Notes under the pieces: model-generated
What the model was told of the DNA's origin: nothing
Database searches by the model: none
The model's input: only the letters and a program-made list of their open reading frames with translations
From: Dromiciops gliroides
Lineage: Eukaryota; Chordata; Mammalia; Microbiotheria; Microbiotheriidae
Length of the DNA stretch: 64,000 bases
Direction: 5' to 3'
Assembly (NCBI RefSeq): GCF_019393635.1
Contig: NC_057866.1
Location: 11,604,223-11,668,222, forward strand
Shown here: positions 11,050 through 22,548 of the stretch, piece by piece
How the letters are laid out: each line of letters opens with the position of its first letter
How positions within the stretch are numbered: the first letter of the stretch is position 1
Translations under genes and position numbers: made by a program

Positions 11050-11545
11050 TTTTTCCCCCCATATAAACATTTTGTTATTTTCTAGTTACATTTAGAGATA
11101 GTTTTCAATATTTGTTTTTATAAGATTTCTAGTTTCATTTTTTTCTCCCTCCCTCCCCTCCATCCTCCCTCCCCAAGACAGCAAGTAATCTGATATATGT
11201 TATATATGTACAATCACATTAAACATATTTCTGCATTATGTTATGAGAGAAAAATCAGAGCAAAAAGGAAAAACTTCAAAAAAGAAAAACAACAACAACA
11301 ATAAACAATAGAAATAGTATGGTTCTATCTGCATCTAGATTCCACAGTGTTTTTTTTTTTTTCCTGGATTTGGAGAGCATTTTCCATCATGAGTCCTTTG
11401 GAACTATTTTGGACCATGGTATTGCTGAGAAGAGTCAAGTCTATCACCGTTGATCAACACATAATGTTGTTGATACTGTGCACAGTGTTCTCCTGGTTCT
11501 GTTCATCTCACTCATCATCAGTTCATGCAAGTCCTTCCAGGTTTA
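11050..11545 (-). mobile_element. Marsupial L1 3' end, antisense
   Basis: Same text as the sense L1 tail at 13837-14251, reversed: AACCATACTATTTCTAT, the G-rich GGGAGG block read as CTCCCTCCC, and the ACATAATG(T/C)AGAAATATG motif. 5'-truncated copy. Confidence 0.75.
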
Positions 11546-11559
11546 TAGACAGCCTTTTA

Positions 11560-12360
11560 AGGGAGTTTAACCACTGGAAATATGGGACAATAGCTTGAAG
11601 GAATGGATAGATCAAGTGAAGGTTTTTGGAAGGTGGAAGAGATATGATCATGTTTGTAGGCAGTAGGGAAGCAGCTAGTAGACAAAGAAAGATTGAAGAT
11701 GTGAGAAAAAGGGGGATACGAAAAGAGGCAAAAGATAGTCCCTGCTCTCAAGGAATTTACCATGTAATGGGGGGAAACAACATGCAAACAAATATATTTA
11801 CACATCCAGAGCAAGTTATATATAAAAGTAAACGATTAAAAGAGGGAAGGCACTAAAACTAAGAGGCATTGGGGAAGTCTTCTTGTAGAAGGTGGGATTT
11901 TAGTTTGTCAGAGCTGAGGAGAGAGAACATTCCAGGCATGGAGGACAGCCAGAGAAAATGCCCAAAGCTAATAGATGGAGACTCTTGTTTGCAGACTGGC
12001 CAGGAGGCCGGTGTCACTGGCTGAAAGAGTATGTTTCAGGAAGTAGGTTATAAGAAAACCGGAAAGGTAGGAGGGGGCTAGGTTGTGAAGGGCTTTGGAG
12101 GCCAAACAGCCTTTGAATTTGCTCCTGGAAGCAATAGGAGGCCACTGGAGTTTATTGAGTAGGAGGTGACATGATTTTTTTTTTTTTTTTGCAGGGCAAT
12201 GGGGGTTAAGTGATTTGCTCAGGGTCACACCACTAGTAAATGTCAAGTGTCTGAGGTCGGATTTGAACTCAGGTCCTCCTGAATCCAGGGCCAGTGCTTT
12301 ATCCACTGCACCACCTAGCTGCCCCCACATGATCTTTTTAGGAAAATCACTTTAGTTGCT
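11560..12360. repeat. Ancient mammalian interspersed repeat, unassigned
   Basis: Wording such as GAGAACATTCCAGGCATGG, GGCTTTGGAGGCCAAACAG and AGGAGGCCACTGGAGTTTATT is shared in style with stretches at about 45.0-45.5 and 51.9-52.3 kb and with a common old mammalian repeat whose name I will not guess. Split by a SINE at 12176-12326. Confidence 0.5.
12176..12326 (-). mobile_element. WSINE1-like CORE-SINE
   Basis: Antisense copy, T tail at left. Direct repeats ACATGAT at 12169-12175 and 12327-12333; somewhat diverged. Confidence 0.9.
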
Positions 12361-12769
12361 AATGAAGGATGGATTGGAATAGAGAGAGACTTGAGGTGGG
12401 CAGATTCACTAGCAAAGCTATTGCATTCAACAAAGGAGACAGAGAAGGAGCAGTCGGATGGGTAGGAGGAGATGGGGTAGGGGTGGGGTGGGTGGTGACC
12501 TGAAAACCTAGAGAGAAGAGAGTGTCAAGGAGGGGAGACTGAGAACTCAAGGAGAATGAGGATTAGGAAGACTGTACAGGTTTACCTCATTCTCAGGCTC
12601 TGGGGCAGGTGATATTGGATGGGGCATGGGGGGTTAACAGTGGCCTCCCCTAATTTCTGAGATTTGGTACTCTTTTCTATGTTGAACCCTTTATCAATGC
12701 AATGAGCCTATCTCATCTAAGGTGATGGCCAAATGTGAATCCTAGAACTTTGACCAAGTGAGAACAAGT

Positions 12770-12870
12770 CTATATGTGTCTATATGTATATTATATATCA
12801 TATATACGTATTCATACGCATTTGTATTTACATACATAGATATATTAATATAATATACACATACACATAC
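12770..12870. repeat. AT-rich imperfect (TATA/ACAT)n tract
   Basis: Imperfect alternating TATATG, ATATAC and CATACA units; simple sequence with no other assigned role. Confidence 0.7.
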
Positions 12871-13239
12871 ATATGTCAGCTAGAAGTGCAAAAAATCCTT
12901 GATGAACTGGAGTGACTTGACAAGACTGAGGACCTTTTGTGGGTGATCTCTGTTTACCCAGTTCCAAAAGAGAGATTTTAATGGTATGGCAGAACCAGAA
13001 AACCCCCAGCAGCATCAGGGAAAACTAGTGCAAACTGAAAGAGAAAGTTGGATTGAACCAGGACTGAGAGGAGAGACAGCCATTGGTCCACCAAGTTCTT
13101 TTAGGCAGAAGACTCAAGCTAGAGCTGCCACTTGTACTTACATCCTCAAGAACTGAGGGAAGGTCCAAGAAACGGTCTGTTCTTTCTCTAGTTTCTCCTC
13201 CTGGTGCTGGTCTGTTACCACTCTGTTTAGCAAGTTCTG

Positions 13240-13440
13240 GCAATGGTAATCTTATTTCTGTTAATTATTTCCTATTTATCCTGTTTATAGCTTGCTTCGT
13301 ATAGATTTGTTTACATGTTGTCTCCCCAGTAGAGTGTATACTCCTTGAGAGTAGAAGTTATCTTTTATCTCTTTTTGTATTTTTAGCACTTGGCACAGTG
13401 CCTAGTACATAGTAGGTGCTTAATATATGTCACCCTCCTG
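13240..13440 (+). repeat. L2 3' end fragment
   Basis: Contains GCTTGCTTCGTATAGATTTG, TGTATACTCCTTGAGAGTAG and GCACAGTGCCTAGTACATAG, the standard L2 tail order. Confidence 0.75.
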
Positions 13441-13836
13441 AAGTCTATTCTACTGCTTCCTTACCCTAAACCTTTGCCTAAATGTTAGGACTTTTTATAA
13501 TTGGGGATTTGGAGGTATTGTCATGGTATTCTTATGTTTTTGTTTACCATAAATTTCCTACAGTATAAATATAAATTTTGTTTTATAGTAATTTCCTATA
13601 GTAGCAGAAGATGGAACCACATGGACCTCAGAAGTTATTATATTGCCCCAGCCTTAAAATGAGCTAAATGTTATATGAGTTTGGGGAAAACTCATCAGAG
13701 ATAAATTTTTTTTCCCTTTCTAGTGCAAATTCCATGTTTATTTGTTTGTTTGGCTTTCTTTCAAGTGGTATTTTCTGCATTATTGTTCAATCATTATATT
13801 TCAAACATTATTTTTTGATGAAAATATTAGTTCTGC

Positions 13837-14251
13837 ATTGTACACAGTATCAACAACATGGTGTGATGATCAACTGTGATAGACTTAACTCTTCTCAGCA
13901 ATACAATGGTCCAAGATAATTCCAAAGGGATCATGATGGATAATGCTCTCCGAATCCAGAAAAAAGAACTGTGGAATCTAGATGCAGATTGAACCATGCT
14001 GTTTCTACTTTTTTTGTTTTTTGAGGTTTTTCCCTTTTGTTCTGATTCTTCTTTCACAATGTGACTAATGCAGAAATATGTTTAATGTGATTGTGCATAT
14101 ATAACCTATATCGGATTGCTTACCACATTGGGGAGGTGGGAGGGAAGGAAGGGAGAGAGAAAAATTTGGAACTAGAAATCTTATAAAAACAAATGTTGAA
14201 AACTATCTCTACATTTAACTAGAAGATAATAAACTACTTTATGATAAAAAA
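13837..14251 (+). mobile_element. 5'-truncated marsupial L1 tail with target duplication
   Basis: Only the last ~415 bp of an L1, ending in an A-rich tail. Flanked by a perfect 17-bp direct repeat GAAAATATTAGTTCTGC (13820-13836 and 14252-14268). Defines the family's 3'UTR, to which the antisense pieces at 11.1, 46 and 48 kb can be compared. Confidence 0.92.
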
Positions 14252-14884
14252 GAAAATATTAGTTCTGCTCTATAATCAACCAAGAGAATACCAACTGATT
14301 TACAGTTGCCATAAGCTTAGTAATTGTGGTTGTTGTGTTATTCTTGTTTCTAATTTGCATTGTTGGAATCAATCAAATGATTTTGGTCATTTGCTCTTGA
14401 TCAGTTATTCTTTGGTGGATGGCAAGAATTGGTTTCATAAAGCAACATTATGAAGAAATGAACATGGTATTTGAAAAATATTGTCAGTTTGTGGAGGTTA
14501 ATATTATAAGGTACTGTTATTACATAGAAGAGAATCTATGTTTAATGAATAGCATGTTGTAAATTTTATGAAGGTCAGAGTAAGACAATTGGGAGTCTAG
14601 AACAATATATATGGGAATAAGGTCAAGCACAACCCTTCTATTCTTTGTGAATTACAAAAATTCATTCAAGCATTCAAGAATACTTGAAAAGCCCCCCAAA
14701 AGGTATATGATATCTGTTAATTGTTGTTATTGACATGTTTAGAGAGCCGTTTATAGTGGAATGTATTGAAATCAGTGGGTTCTTATTTTCCTAATGTTTA
14801 GGAAGGAAATTCTTCTAGAAGGTGGGATTTTTGCAGTTTTGAAGGACATCAGGGAAATCAGCAGGCAGAAACGAGGAACACTTT

Positions 14885-15055
14885 AGTTGGGCAAATCACT
14901 TAACCTCTGTTTGCTTCAGTTTCCTCACCTATAAAATAGAGACAACAAAAACAATAATAACCACCTTTTAGGGTTTTTGTGAGAATAAAATGAAATAGTA
15001 TTTGTAAAGGGCTTACCTGGTGCTACATATATGGTAACTATTATATATGTATATA
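14885..15055 (+). repeat. MIR (Ther-1) relic
   Basis: Order GGGCAAATCACTTAACCTCT, CAGTTTCCTCACCTATAAAA, then TTTGTAAAGGGCTTACCTGG, the MIR core and 3' end. Confidence 0.8.
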
Positions 15056-15082
15056 TGTGTGTGTACACACACAGACATATAG

Positions 15083-15315
15083 GCAGCTGGGTGACACAGT
15101 AGATAGAGTGTTGGGCCTGAAGAGTGTCAAATCTGGCCTCTGACACTCACTAGCTATGTGACCCTGGGCCAGTCACTTTACTCTGTTTGTCTCAGTTTCC
15201 TCATCTGTAACATGAGCTGGAGAAGGAAATGGCAAACCAGTCCAGTGTCTGCCAAGAAAATCCCCAATGGGGTCATGAAGAGTTGGACATGGCTGGAACA
15301 TCTGAACAACATATG
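15083..15315 (+). mobile_element. Mar1-type long CORE-SINE
   Basis: tRNA-like head (GGCAGCTGGGTGACACAGTA), core, then the extended tail GGAGAAGGAAATGGCAAACC, TGCCAAGAAAATCCCCAATG and GAGTTGGACATGGCTG. This longer tail separates it from the WSINE1-like copies; reverse copies lie at 21.6, 41.9 and 58.6 kb. Confidence 0.8.
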
Positions 15316-15368
15316 TATACATATACATACATGTACACATAGCACACAACATACACATACATACAAAT

Positions 15369-15374
15369 GTGTGT

Positions 15375-15406
<32 letters not shown>
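15369..15406. repeat. (GT)n microsatellite
   Basis: About 19 GT units with one TAT interruption, preceded by imperfect ATACAT units. Confidence 0.95.
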
Positions 15407-16014
15407 ATGCTGGCTGTGTTCACAATGCCTGATGGGAGTCATGGCTCTTTATCAGAATCACAGATTCTCAGAGCTGGAAGGAAACATGAGCTCACAGATT
15501 TAATCTTGGGAAGGAGTGGAAAGTTCATTTAGTTCAACCCCTATATTTTATCAATGAGGAAATCAAGGCTTATGGAGGTTAAGGGAATTGAAACATAGCT
15601 GGTAAGTGGCAGACCATGGGATTGGGCGGAGCCATGCTCCCTGATTCTAAATCCAGAAAGCATCTAAGCCAGTGCATCCTTGAGCAGGAATTGTCTTCTG
15701 CATCAGCACTGAGAAATGGTTGTCTAGTCTCTGCTGATAGACCTCCAACAATTACTTCCTAAGGCAACCTGCTCCCCCTTCTAGACAGTGCTCATTAGGA
15801 GGGAGTTTTTCCTGACATCCCACATAATTCTTGCTCTTTGAAACTTTTGCCCTTTTGGTTCAGCCTGAAGAAAATCCTTCTTTCTCCTGATTGCCCTCCC
15901 TAGAAACTGCTGCCATACTCCTCTGTCTTCTAAATGTTTTCATTTCCTTCACTGAGCATGTGCTACTCCTTTGCCAAATCTACTTTTAATGTGGCACTGT
16001 TTTTTGTTTTGCAG

Positions 16015-16558
16015 CCTGTGCCCAAACCTGGCGACATGATTAGGTTCCCCAGTAAAGTAATTGGCTGGCATCATTGGGGTATTTATGTTGGGGATAATAC
16101 TGTTGTCCACCTGGTGCCTAAAGGTAAGAAGTCTCCCTGCATTACCTCTTAGGCATGGTTCCATTGTACACAGATAAGGGGCTGAGAGTAGGGTTGCAAG
16201 GGGAGGCCTTGGCAAGGTCACCTGCTTATAGAGGTAGGGCTTTGTTTATACCTGGAATGCCTTCCCTTCTCACCTCCACATCTTCCCACAAGCTCAATGC
16301 AAACATAACCTTCTATATAAGGTCTTTCCTGATCCTCTCAACTGATAGTACCTCCCCATCCCTGTCTCCCTCCCCTCCCTCCCCTCCCTCCCCCCTCACC
16401 AAACACCTTGCCTTTATTTTGTATATCACTATGCATAGATAACCTGTTGTTTCACTCACTAGAATATAAGCTGGAGCCTAGATGATAAGCACCCAATAAA
16501 TTATTGTTGATTGATTGATTCCTCCCACTATGGGTCTGCTCCCCTCTACCCCCATGTC

Positions 16559-16596
<38 letters not shown>

Positions 16597-18598
16597 AAGC
16601 AAACGGTCACATCAGAGTCTAGCTTCATCACTTGGCTGAAGTAGTGACAATGGACTTTGGTGAAGCCAAGTTTCCACCACCTCTCCCTTTCCCTCCCCTG
16701 CTGTCTACATGCTCTTGGGCAGCTGACATTCCCTCTTTGCATTGAGTGCAGCTGAGTCCTAGGTCTAGGTGGGGAGTCTCAAAGGGCTGGGATCTTATTT
16801 GGAAGTACAGATGGGTTGAAAGTGGTGCTTAGAGCAGGGTCACTAACCCAGGCTGAGCAGATGCCCTTTCTCAATGCCATGGAGGGTTGATACATACATG
16901 TCCTCTGAGGAGGGAAGTAGTAAGAACCACTGTCTAGGGTAGCCTTGACCCTATAATTTGGGTGCAGGGCCACAAGCCGGCTGGAAGAAGCTCCCTGATC
17001 CCCTCTAGACTCCACCTTAAAAGGAAGACAGAAGGGCCATTTTTATAATGCTTGTCATGGCTTGGTTAGGGGCTGCTTCAGAGCCAAGTATAGCTACTTG
17101 CATGTCTTTGTGATTAGCTGTTTGTCAGGGAAAGAGTTTGAAGAAGATCATGGAAGACAGACTCAGAGCAGGGCACTGAGGTTTCTGGGGTACTTCTCCA
17201 CCCTTTTGAGCAGCCAGACTTCCCCACAAGTAACTCTTTTGGGACACTATCAGAAACATGGGGCTAAGGGGACCCAGGGTGGGACTGTTTGAGAAAGAGC
17301 TCACCATAAGTGACATCTTTTCACATTGAAAGGTAGATCAGCTTTGGAGGCTACTACTGCCAAAGTGAAGAAAAGACCACTCGGTAAAGAGTACAGCATC
17401 AGTAATAATTGTGATATCATATTCGAGCCACGTCCACCTGAAGTGATCATCAAGAATGCCTTGAAGATGGTGGACGAGATTCTGCCCTACTGTTTCTTCA
17501 CCGAGAACTGTAGGCGCTTTGTGACTGACCTGAGATATGGGAAATTTATGAAAAACAGGCGCCTTCAGGTATATTCTGCCACAATCAGGTATTCTGAAAA
17601 ATAACTAACAAATGGTGGTTAAGGGAATGCATTTTAGCAAATAACAGAGCAGACTTGTGGAGCTGGTGTGGACTCTGTGGGGTGCTCATGGTCAGAAACA
17701 AATAGAACATGTTCACAGTAGATGAGATCCATTTCCTTAGCTCAGCTCTGGCCATGGCCCTTCTCACTTTAACTCAGTTTTCCCACCTGGGGATGTCAAT
17801 GTTCCTTCCTCGGTAAAGGAAGTATTTGCTTTTGAAGCTCTGGGAAATTCTTTAACTGCAACCCCGCCCCCTCCTCCAAGTTTCTCTTTCTTCAAGGAAG
17901 GTCTCTCTGTGGACATTATTCCAGCTCAGAATAATATCCGAGAAGAATCTGTCTTGGCTTCAGTCCAATCTATGATGTTAACATCAGAATTGACACCTGG
18001 GTGATGGTGGAAGGGTAGTGACTAGGGACTTCCCCAAAGGTTGATACCAGATTTATTACCCTGAATATAATGTTGGTGGGTCAGAGCTCCCTCGTGTGTC
18101 CCCAGACAACTTGCACAACCCACTGCTCTTCATCAGGCCCTCTGTACTATACACCATGGGGCTTTTAAAATTCTCCACTGGATCCAATAACTGCACATGA
18201 AGCATGAGAAATCCCTGGGCTCTCAAGGAAGCCTCCTCTCACTTAGATTGTCCTGGAAAGGCCCCTTTTGACCTTCTTTCCACCTTCTCCCGCTGCTGCT
18301 CTCCTATCAGCTTAAAGTAGCCACAGGCTGTAGGCATGTTTGGCCCCCATTTTGGTTTATCCTGGTCTTCAATCTCCTCCCCTCTTTATGGTCTGGCTGC
18401 TCCAAGTCCCTGAGCATCTTCTTAATTTTGTTGGTTCCTTTCTTTTCCCAGGGGAGCTAGCCAGAGCAGAGCACTTGATTGGAGTGAAGGGTAGCAGGCT
18501 TCAACACTGACCATCCTTCTTCTTATTCACAGGATCCTATGAAGCTAATTGGGATAGTTGGTGGTTTGCTTCTTTTTGGCCTCATCCTGTTTCCATAA
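16015..18598 (+). CDS. PLAAT/HRASLS-family phospholipase A/acyltransferase, three 3' coding exons
   Basis: Exons 16015-16123, 17333-17568 and 18533-18598 (TAA), each with AG/GT borders and matching phases (1, then 0), give 136 residues; the first coding exon with the ATG is not found. PLAAT enzymes are small single-pass membrane thiol enzymes that act on phospholipids and N-acylate phosphatidylethanolamine. Seen: opening PKPGDM, then HHWGIYVGD, TVVHL and ENCRRFVTDLRYGK, giving the NlpC/P60-type His-His-Cys set (His20, His32 and Cys96 of the visible part). The first two His sit 12 apart, as in human PLAAT3. The C-terminus is a hydrophobic anchor, LIGIVGGLLLFGLILFP, without the usual basic tail. 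EPRPPEVII and FVTDLRYGK resemble human PLAAT4 most. Odd: about 14 residues are missing between His32 and Cys96, just where exon 2 begins, and the usual NCEHFV reads NCRRFV. Position beside LGALS12 fits the PLAAT2/3/4 cluster; orthology unresolved. Confidence 0.88.
16225..16520 (+). repeat. L2-type 3' end, in PLAAT intron
   Basis: CTGGAATGCCTTCCCTTCTC, AAGGTCTTTCCTGATCCTC, then CTTTATTTTGTATATC and a final AATAAATTATTGTTGATTGA. A CCCTCCCTCCC low-complexity patch is embedded at about 16369-16393. Confidence 0.75.
16561..16594. repeat. (GA)n microsatellite
   Basis: 17 GA units in the PLAAT first visible intron. Explains the Ser-Leu repeat frame on the minus strand. Confidence 0.95.
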
Positions 18599-18689
18599 TG
18601 ACTTCGAGAGACAGACCTCAAAGCCATCACAGATGCCTACATTATGATAGCATGGCTGGGCTGCAGTTATGATTTGGCCATGTAGCATG

Positions 18690-18770
18690 TAGTTTGACAT
18701 ATATCTATATACACACATACATATACATGCATATATACATACATATATACATGCATACGTGTATAAGACC
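18690..18770. repeat. (ATAC/ATAT)n imperfect tract
   Basis: Imperfect ATATAC/ATACAT units just past the PLAAT stop codon, probably in the 3'UTR or immediately downstream. Confidence 0.75.
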
Positions 18771-19049
18771 TTCCCAGTTTTCTTCCTTAAGGAGTGGCTG
18801 AAACATATGTGACACTAAGTAACTTAGTAGCACTAGGAGCTAAGCTCTTTAGATCCCAAAGCAAGGTCACCTCTAGCTGGTCAGGCTTGGACAGGGTGCC
18901 TTGCTCAATTAATTCCCTGGGAGCTGTAGTTCTTCCCAGTTTGGGAGCAAAGGAATCTAACCCAGCAGGACTGGGGGGGTCGTGTTTTTCCTGAGGGGGA
19001 AGTTTTGAGGCTCTCTCTTGAGAGAGAGGGCACTGAGAAAGAAAGGAAG

Positions 19050-19140
19050 TATCCTCACTCAGGTAGTAAACATCAGAGGCAGAATTTGAACCCAGGTCCT
19101 TTGACTCCAGAGCCAGTGCTCCTTCCACCAAACCAAGCTA
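19050..19140 (-). repeat. MIR-like relic
   Basis: Core in reverse: AGAATTTGAACCCAGGTCCT followed by GACTCCAGAGCCAGTGCTCC. Confidence 0.65.
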
Positions 19141-19191
19141 CCAACAGCTACACCCTGCTATGTGCCAGGCACTGTGTTGGACCATGCTTGC

Positions 19192-19343
19192 TTTTTTTTT
19201 TTTTTTTTGCGAGGCAAGGGGGTTAAGTGTCTTGCCCAGGGTCACACAGCTAGTAAGTGTAAAGTGTCTGAGGCCAGATTTGAACTCGGGTACTCCTGAA
19301 TCCAGGGCTGGTGCTTTATCCACTGAGCCACCTAGCCGCCTCC
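19192..19343 (-). mobile_element. WSINE1-like CORE-SINE
   Basis: Antisense copy. Direct repeats CCATGCTTGC at 19182-19191 and 19344-19353. Confidence 0.93.
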
Positions 19344-19428
19344 CCATGCTTGCTTTTAAGGAGCTCATTCCATGAATGCTTCTGCTTTTAATACATATCT
19401 ACTAATGTAACTTGATTAAAGAGTATTT

Positions 19429-19580
19429 GATGTTTGTTTGTTTTGTTTTTTGTTTTGTTTTTTTGTGGTGGGGCAATGAGGGTTAAGTGACTTGCCCAGG
19501 GTCACACAGCTAGTAAGTGTCAAGTGTCTGAGACCTGAATCCAGGGCCGGTGCTTTATCCACTGTACCACCTAGCTGCCT
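19429..19580 (-). mobile_element. WSINE1-like CORE-SINE
   Basis: Antisense copy with a TTTG-rich tail and a ~12-bp core loss. Direct repeats GATTAAAGAGTATTT at 19414-19428 and 19581-19595. Confidence 0.94.
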
Positions 19581-20401
19581 GATTAAAGAGTATTTTAATG
19601 ATGACCTTGGATGAAGGGGAATGAATGAGATCAAGCATCAGGAAGGAAAAGAAAGGGGTAGAGACCAAGCCAGAGATGGACAGGCGAATTCCTGAACATG
19701 GGTCTGGGGTGGCACCTGTTAGGTGAGGTAGAAAAGCTATCGCTTACCAAAACCCAAGTGTAGTTGTCCCAAATGCCCCTTGGGCCTGCTACGGCTGCCG
19801 CCCTGCCCTTGTCCCAGCAGGCTTACAACCTGCTTCTGCTTGACCCTGGCCTGTGGAATTTAGTTTGTATTAGATGGTCCAGGGCTCCATGCCTGGCTTT
19901 GATGCTTTTCCATGTCTCCCATAGAGGTTCCATTAGGACCTCCCCTCTGGCTCCTGGGAGCTGCAGCCTCTTTGCCTGATCCCAGTGCACCTGGAGGCCC
20001 TGAGATGGGCTTGGGTGTTTCCACAGACTGGAGGTGAGGACAGCATAGACTATTAGAGCAGGAGCCTTCTGTCCAAAGACTCCATCTTGGGGCAGAGGAA
20101 AAGGAGGCTCAGAGACGTTGAGGGTTGAGTCCAGAGTCACACAGGAAGTTAGTGGCAGAGCCAAGGATCTCAGAGCCAGTAGAGACTTTGGGGACTTCAT
20201 CTTCTCCAGCCCTTCAGATGGCAGGAACTGTTGCTGCTTGAAGGGACCTAGGGACAGCTCTGCATCACTGACTGCTCAAGACCCTGGGCAGGGGGCAAAG
20301 CAAAGAGATGGAAGAATCAGAGGCAGAGGGTCTCAAGTGCTCCTTGAGGCCCCAGGAGTGGGGAGCCACTCAATCTCCAGAGAGGTAACATTCTCTGGAG
20401 G

Positions 20402-20835
20402 GGCCCCAGGCCTCCCGAGGGGGTTCTTGGGTATCTAGAGGCACCCCAGATGACCAAGGAAGTCCCTAGATCTCTAGAGAGTCCCTAAGGTTCTGGAGGA
20501 GGTCTCTGAACATCTAGAAGGGTCTGATGGCCTTCAGAAGGGGTTCTTGGGTATCTAGAGGCACCCCAGACTACCCCAGAGAGTGCTTAGATTTCTAGGG
20601 ATCCCCTAGGCCTCTGGAGGGGCCCCTAAGCCTCAAGATGGGGTCCCAGAGTATCTGGAAGGGTCCCCAGGCCTTCAGAAGAGGTTCTTGGGTATCTAGA
20701 AGGGCCCCAGACTACTGGAAGGGCATCTCCTGATCTCTCGAGGGCCTCTGGGCCTTCCTAGGTCTGCAGGAAGTTCCCAGACCTCCGTGGGGGGCCCCTA
20801 GGCCTCAAGAAGGGGTCCCTGCATCTCTCATTTTA
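20402..20835. repeat. Minisatellite, ~20-bp unit with higher-order copies
   Basis: About 21 degenerate units of the form GCCTCTAGAGGGGTCCCTAG. A longer marker, GGGTTCTTGGGTATCTAGA, recurs at 20421, 20541 and about 20682, i.e. 120 and 141 bp apart (6 and 7 units), showing block duplication on top of the unit repeat. GC-rich; no reading frame is favoured on either strand. Confidence 0.85.
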
Positions 20836-21131
20836 CACAGGACAGAACAGGCCGAGTGAGTCTTGGGCCTTTCCTAGGCTCAGAAGAGAGGGCAGACAGG
20901 GCTGGGGGTCTGAGCCAGAGGCCCCGTGACCCCTCAGGGCCCAGGATGACAGACAACAAAAGGCGGGAAGCTCAGAGCTCCTCCAGTGGCTGCAGCACAG
21001 GTGCCAAAGCTCCAGCTCTGCCCCCAACTACCACCCAGGCACCAGAGACATCCTCTAGTCCTACCCAAACCAAACCCATTACCCTTTCCCCTAAACTAGA
21101 AGTTTCTAACCTGGGGTTCATGAACTTTTTT

Positions 21132-21280
21132 TATGGTGAGGCAAAATGGTTTTTTGGGGTTAAATGACTTGCCCAAGGTCACACAGCTAGTAAGTGTCAA
21201 GTGTCTGAGGCCTGATTTGAATTCAGGTCCTCCTGAATCCAAGGCCAGTGCTTTATCCACTGTGCCACCTAGCTGCCCCG
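21132..21280 (-). mobile_element. WSINE1-like SINE, first of three serial insertions
   Basis: Antisense copy beginning after CATGAACTTTTTTT. The same target phrase follows it at about 21281-21297. Confidence 0.92.
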
Positions 21281-21297
21281 GTCTATGAACTTTTTTT

Positions 21298-21440
21298 GGG
21301 GGGGTGGGGCAATGAGGGTTAAGTGACTTGCCCAGGGTCATACAGCTAGTAAGTGTCAATTATCTGAGGCCAGATTTGAACTCAGGTCCTCCTGAATCCA
21401 GGGCCAGTGCTTTATCCACTCTGCCACCTAGCTGCCCCGT
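21298..21440 (-). mobile_element. WSINE1-like SINE, second of three serial insertions
   Basis: Antisense copy starting in the T/G run after CTATGAACTTTTTTT. The target phrase recurs at 21441-21458. Confidence 0.92.
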
Positions 21441-21458
21441 GGTCCATGAACTTTTTTT

Positions 21459-21603
21459 GGGGGGTGGGGCAATGAGGGTTAAGTGACTTACCCAGGGTCA
21501 CACAGCCAGTAAGTGTCAAGTGTCTGAGGCTGGATTTGAACTCAGGAACTCCTGAATCCAGGGCCGGTGCTTTATCCACTGTGCCACCTATCCACTGTCC
21601 CCA
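21459..21603 (-). mobile_element. WSINE1-like SINE, third of three serial insertions
   Basis: Antisense copy starting after CCATGAACTTTTTTT. The target phrase recurs as CCATGAACTTTT at about 21603-21614. Confidence 0.92.
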
Positions 21604-21614
21604 CCATGAACTTT

Positions 21615-21870
21615 TAAAAAATATTTGTTGTTCAGTCACGTCTGACTCTGTTACCCTATTTAGGGTTTTCTTGGCAGAGATACTGGAGGAGTTTGCTATT
21701 TCCTTTTCCAGCTCATTTTACAAATGAGGAATCCGAGGCAAACAGGCTGAAGTAGCTTGCCCAAGGTCACAGAGCTAGGAAGTGTCTGAGGTCAGATTTG
21801 AACTCGGGAACCCTAGGTTTTCTGATTCCAGAAACTTTGGTACTTTACCCATTTATCCACCTAGCTGTGG
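21615..21870 (-). mobile_element. Mar1-type long CORE-SINE
   Basis: Reverse of the 15.1-kb family: TGTTCAGTCACGTCTGACTC, GGTTTTCTTGGCAGAGATAC, TTTCCTTTTCCAGCTCATTT, then the CORE and tRNA-like head ending CCACCTAGCTG. Confidence 0.85.
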
Positions 21871-21970
21871 AATTAGGTCTATGTTCAGGGGAATAATGAA
21901 TCTTGTGAAGTACTTACATTATTCAAATTTGATATCTATTTCCATTGGACTGGAACTAGTGACCATATTT

Positions 21971-22116
21971 CTTTTCTTTTCTTTTTGTGGGGAAATGAAG
22001 GTTAAGTGACTTGTCTAGGGTCACACAGCTAGTGTCAAGTGTCTAAGGCCAGATTTGAACTCAGGTCCTCCTGAATCCAGGGCTTGTGTTTTATCCACTA
22101 TGTCACCTAGCTGCCC
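21971..22116 (-). mobile_element. WSINE1-like CORE-SINE
   Basis: Antisense copy. Perfect direct repeats CTAGTGACCATATTT at 21956-21970 and 22117-22131. Confidence 0.94.
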
Positions 22117-22548
22117 CTAGTGACCATATTTCACATAATTATAATTCCAAATAGTGTGAATTTAAATACAGGCAACCACTTCAAGGGAGTCATTATTTGT
22201 ACTTACTGGGACCTAACTGTATTTCAATATAATGGGTTTCCTGTGTAACCTTATGTATTCTATTTTATACACTTAAAAAAGCATTATTCGGAGAAGGCGT
22301 CATCAGACTCACTGCCAAAGGGATCAGGGACAAAAAAAAAAAAGATTCCTTGCCCTAAACTACCGAATGCATGCGGAGCTTATAGGGCAAGGGCTGTGAA
22401 TCCTGTGGGTCTCAAAGTGTGCGGCCCCCCTCTTTAATCTGCCTCTCATCCCACCTGCCCCATTCCCTTCAGACTCCGAGAAACTGCTCTGCCAGTTGAG
22501 ACTCAATGCTGGTTGGCCAGACTCCAACCCCAGGCCCTGATGCCTCAC

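Noticed and set aside
15173-15442. His-Thr repeat frames
   Set aside because: Products of the (GT)n microsatellite and adjoining Mar1-type SINE.
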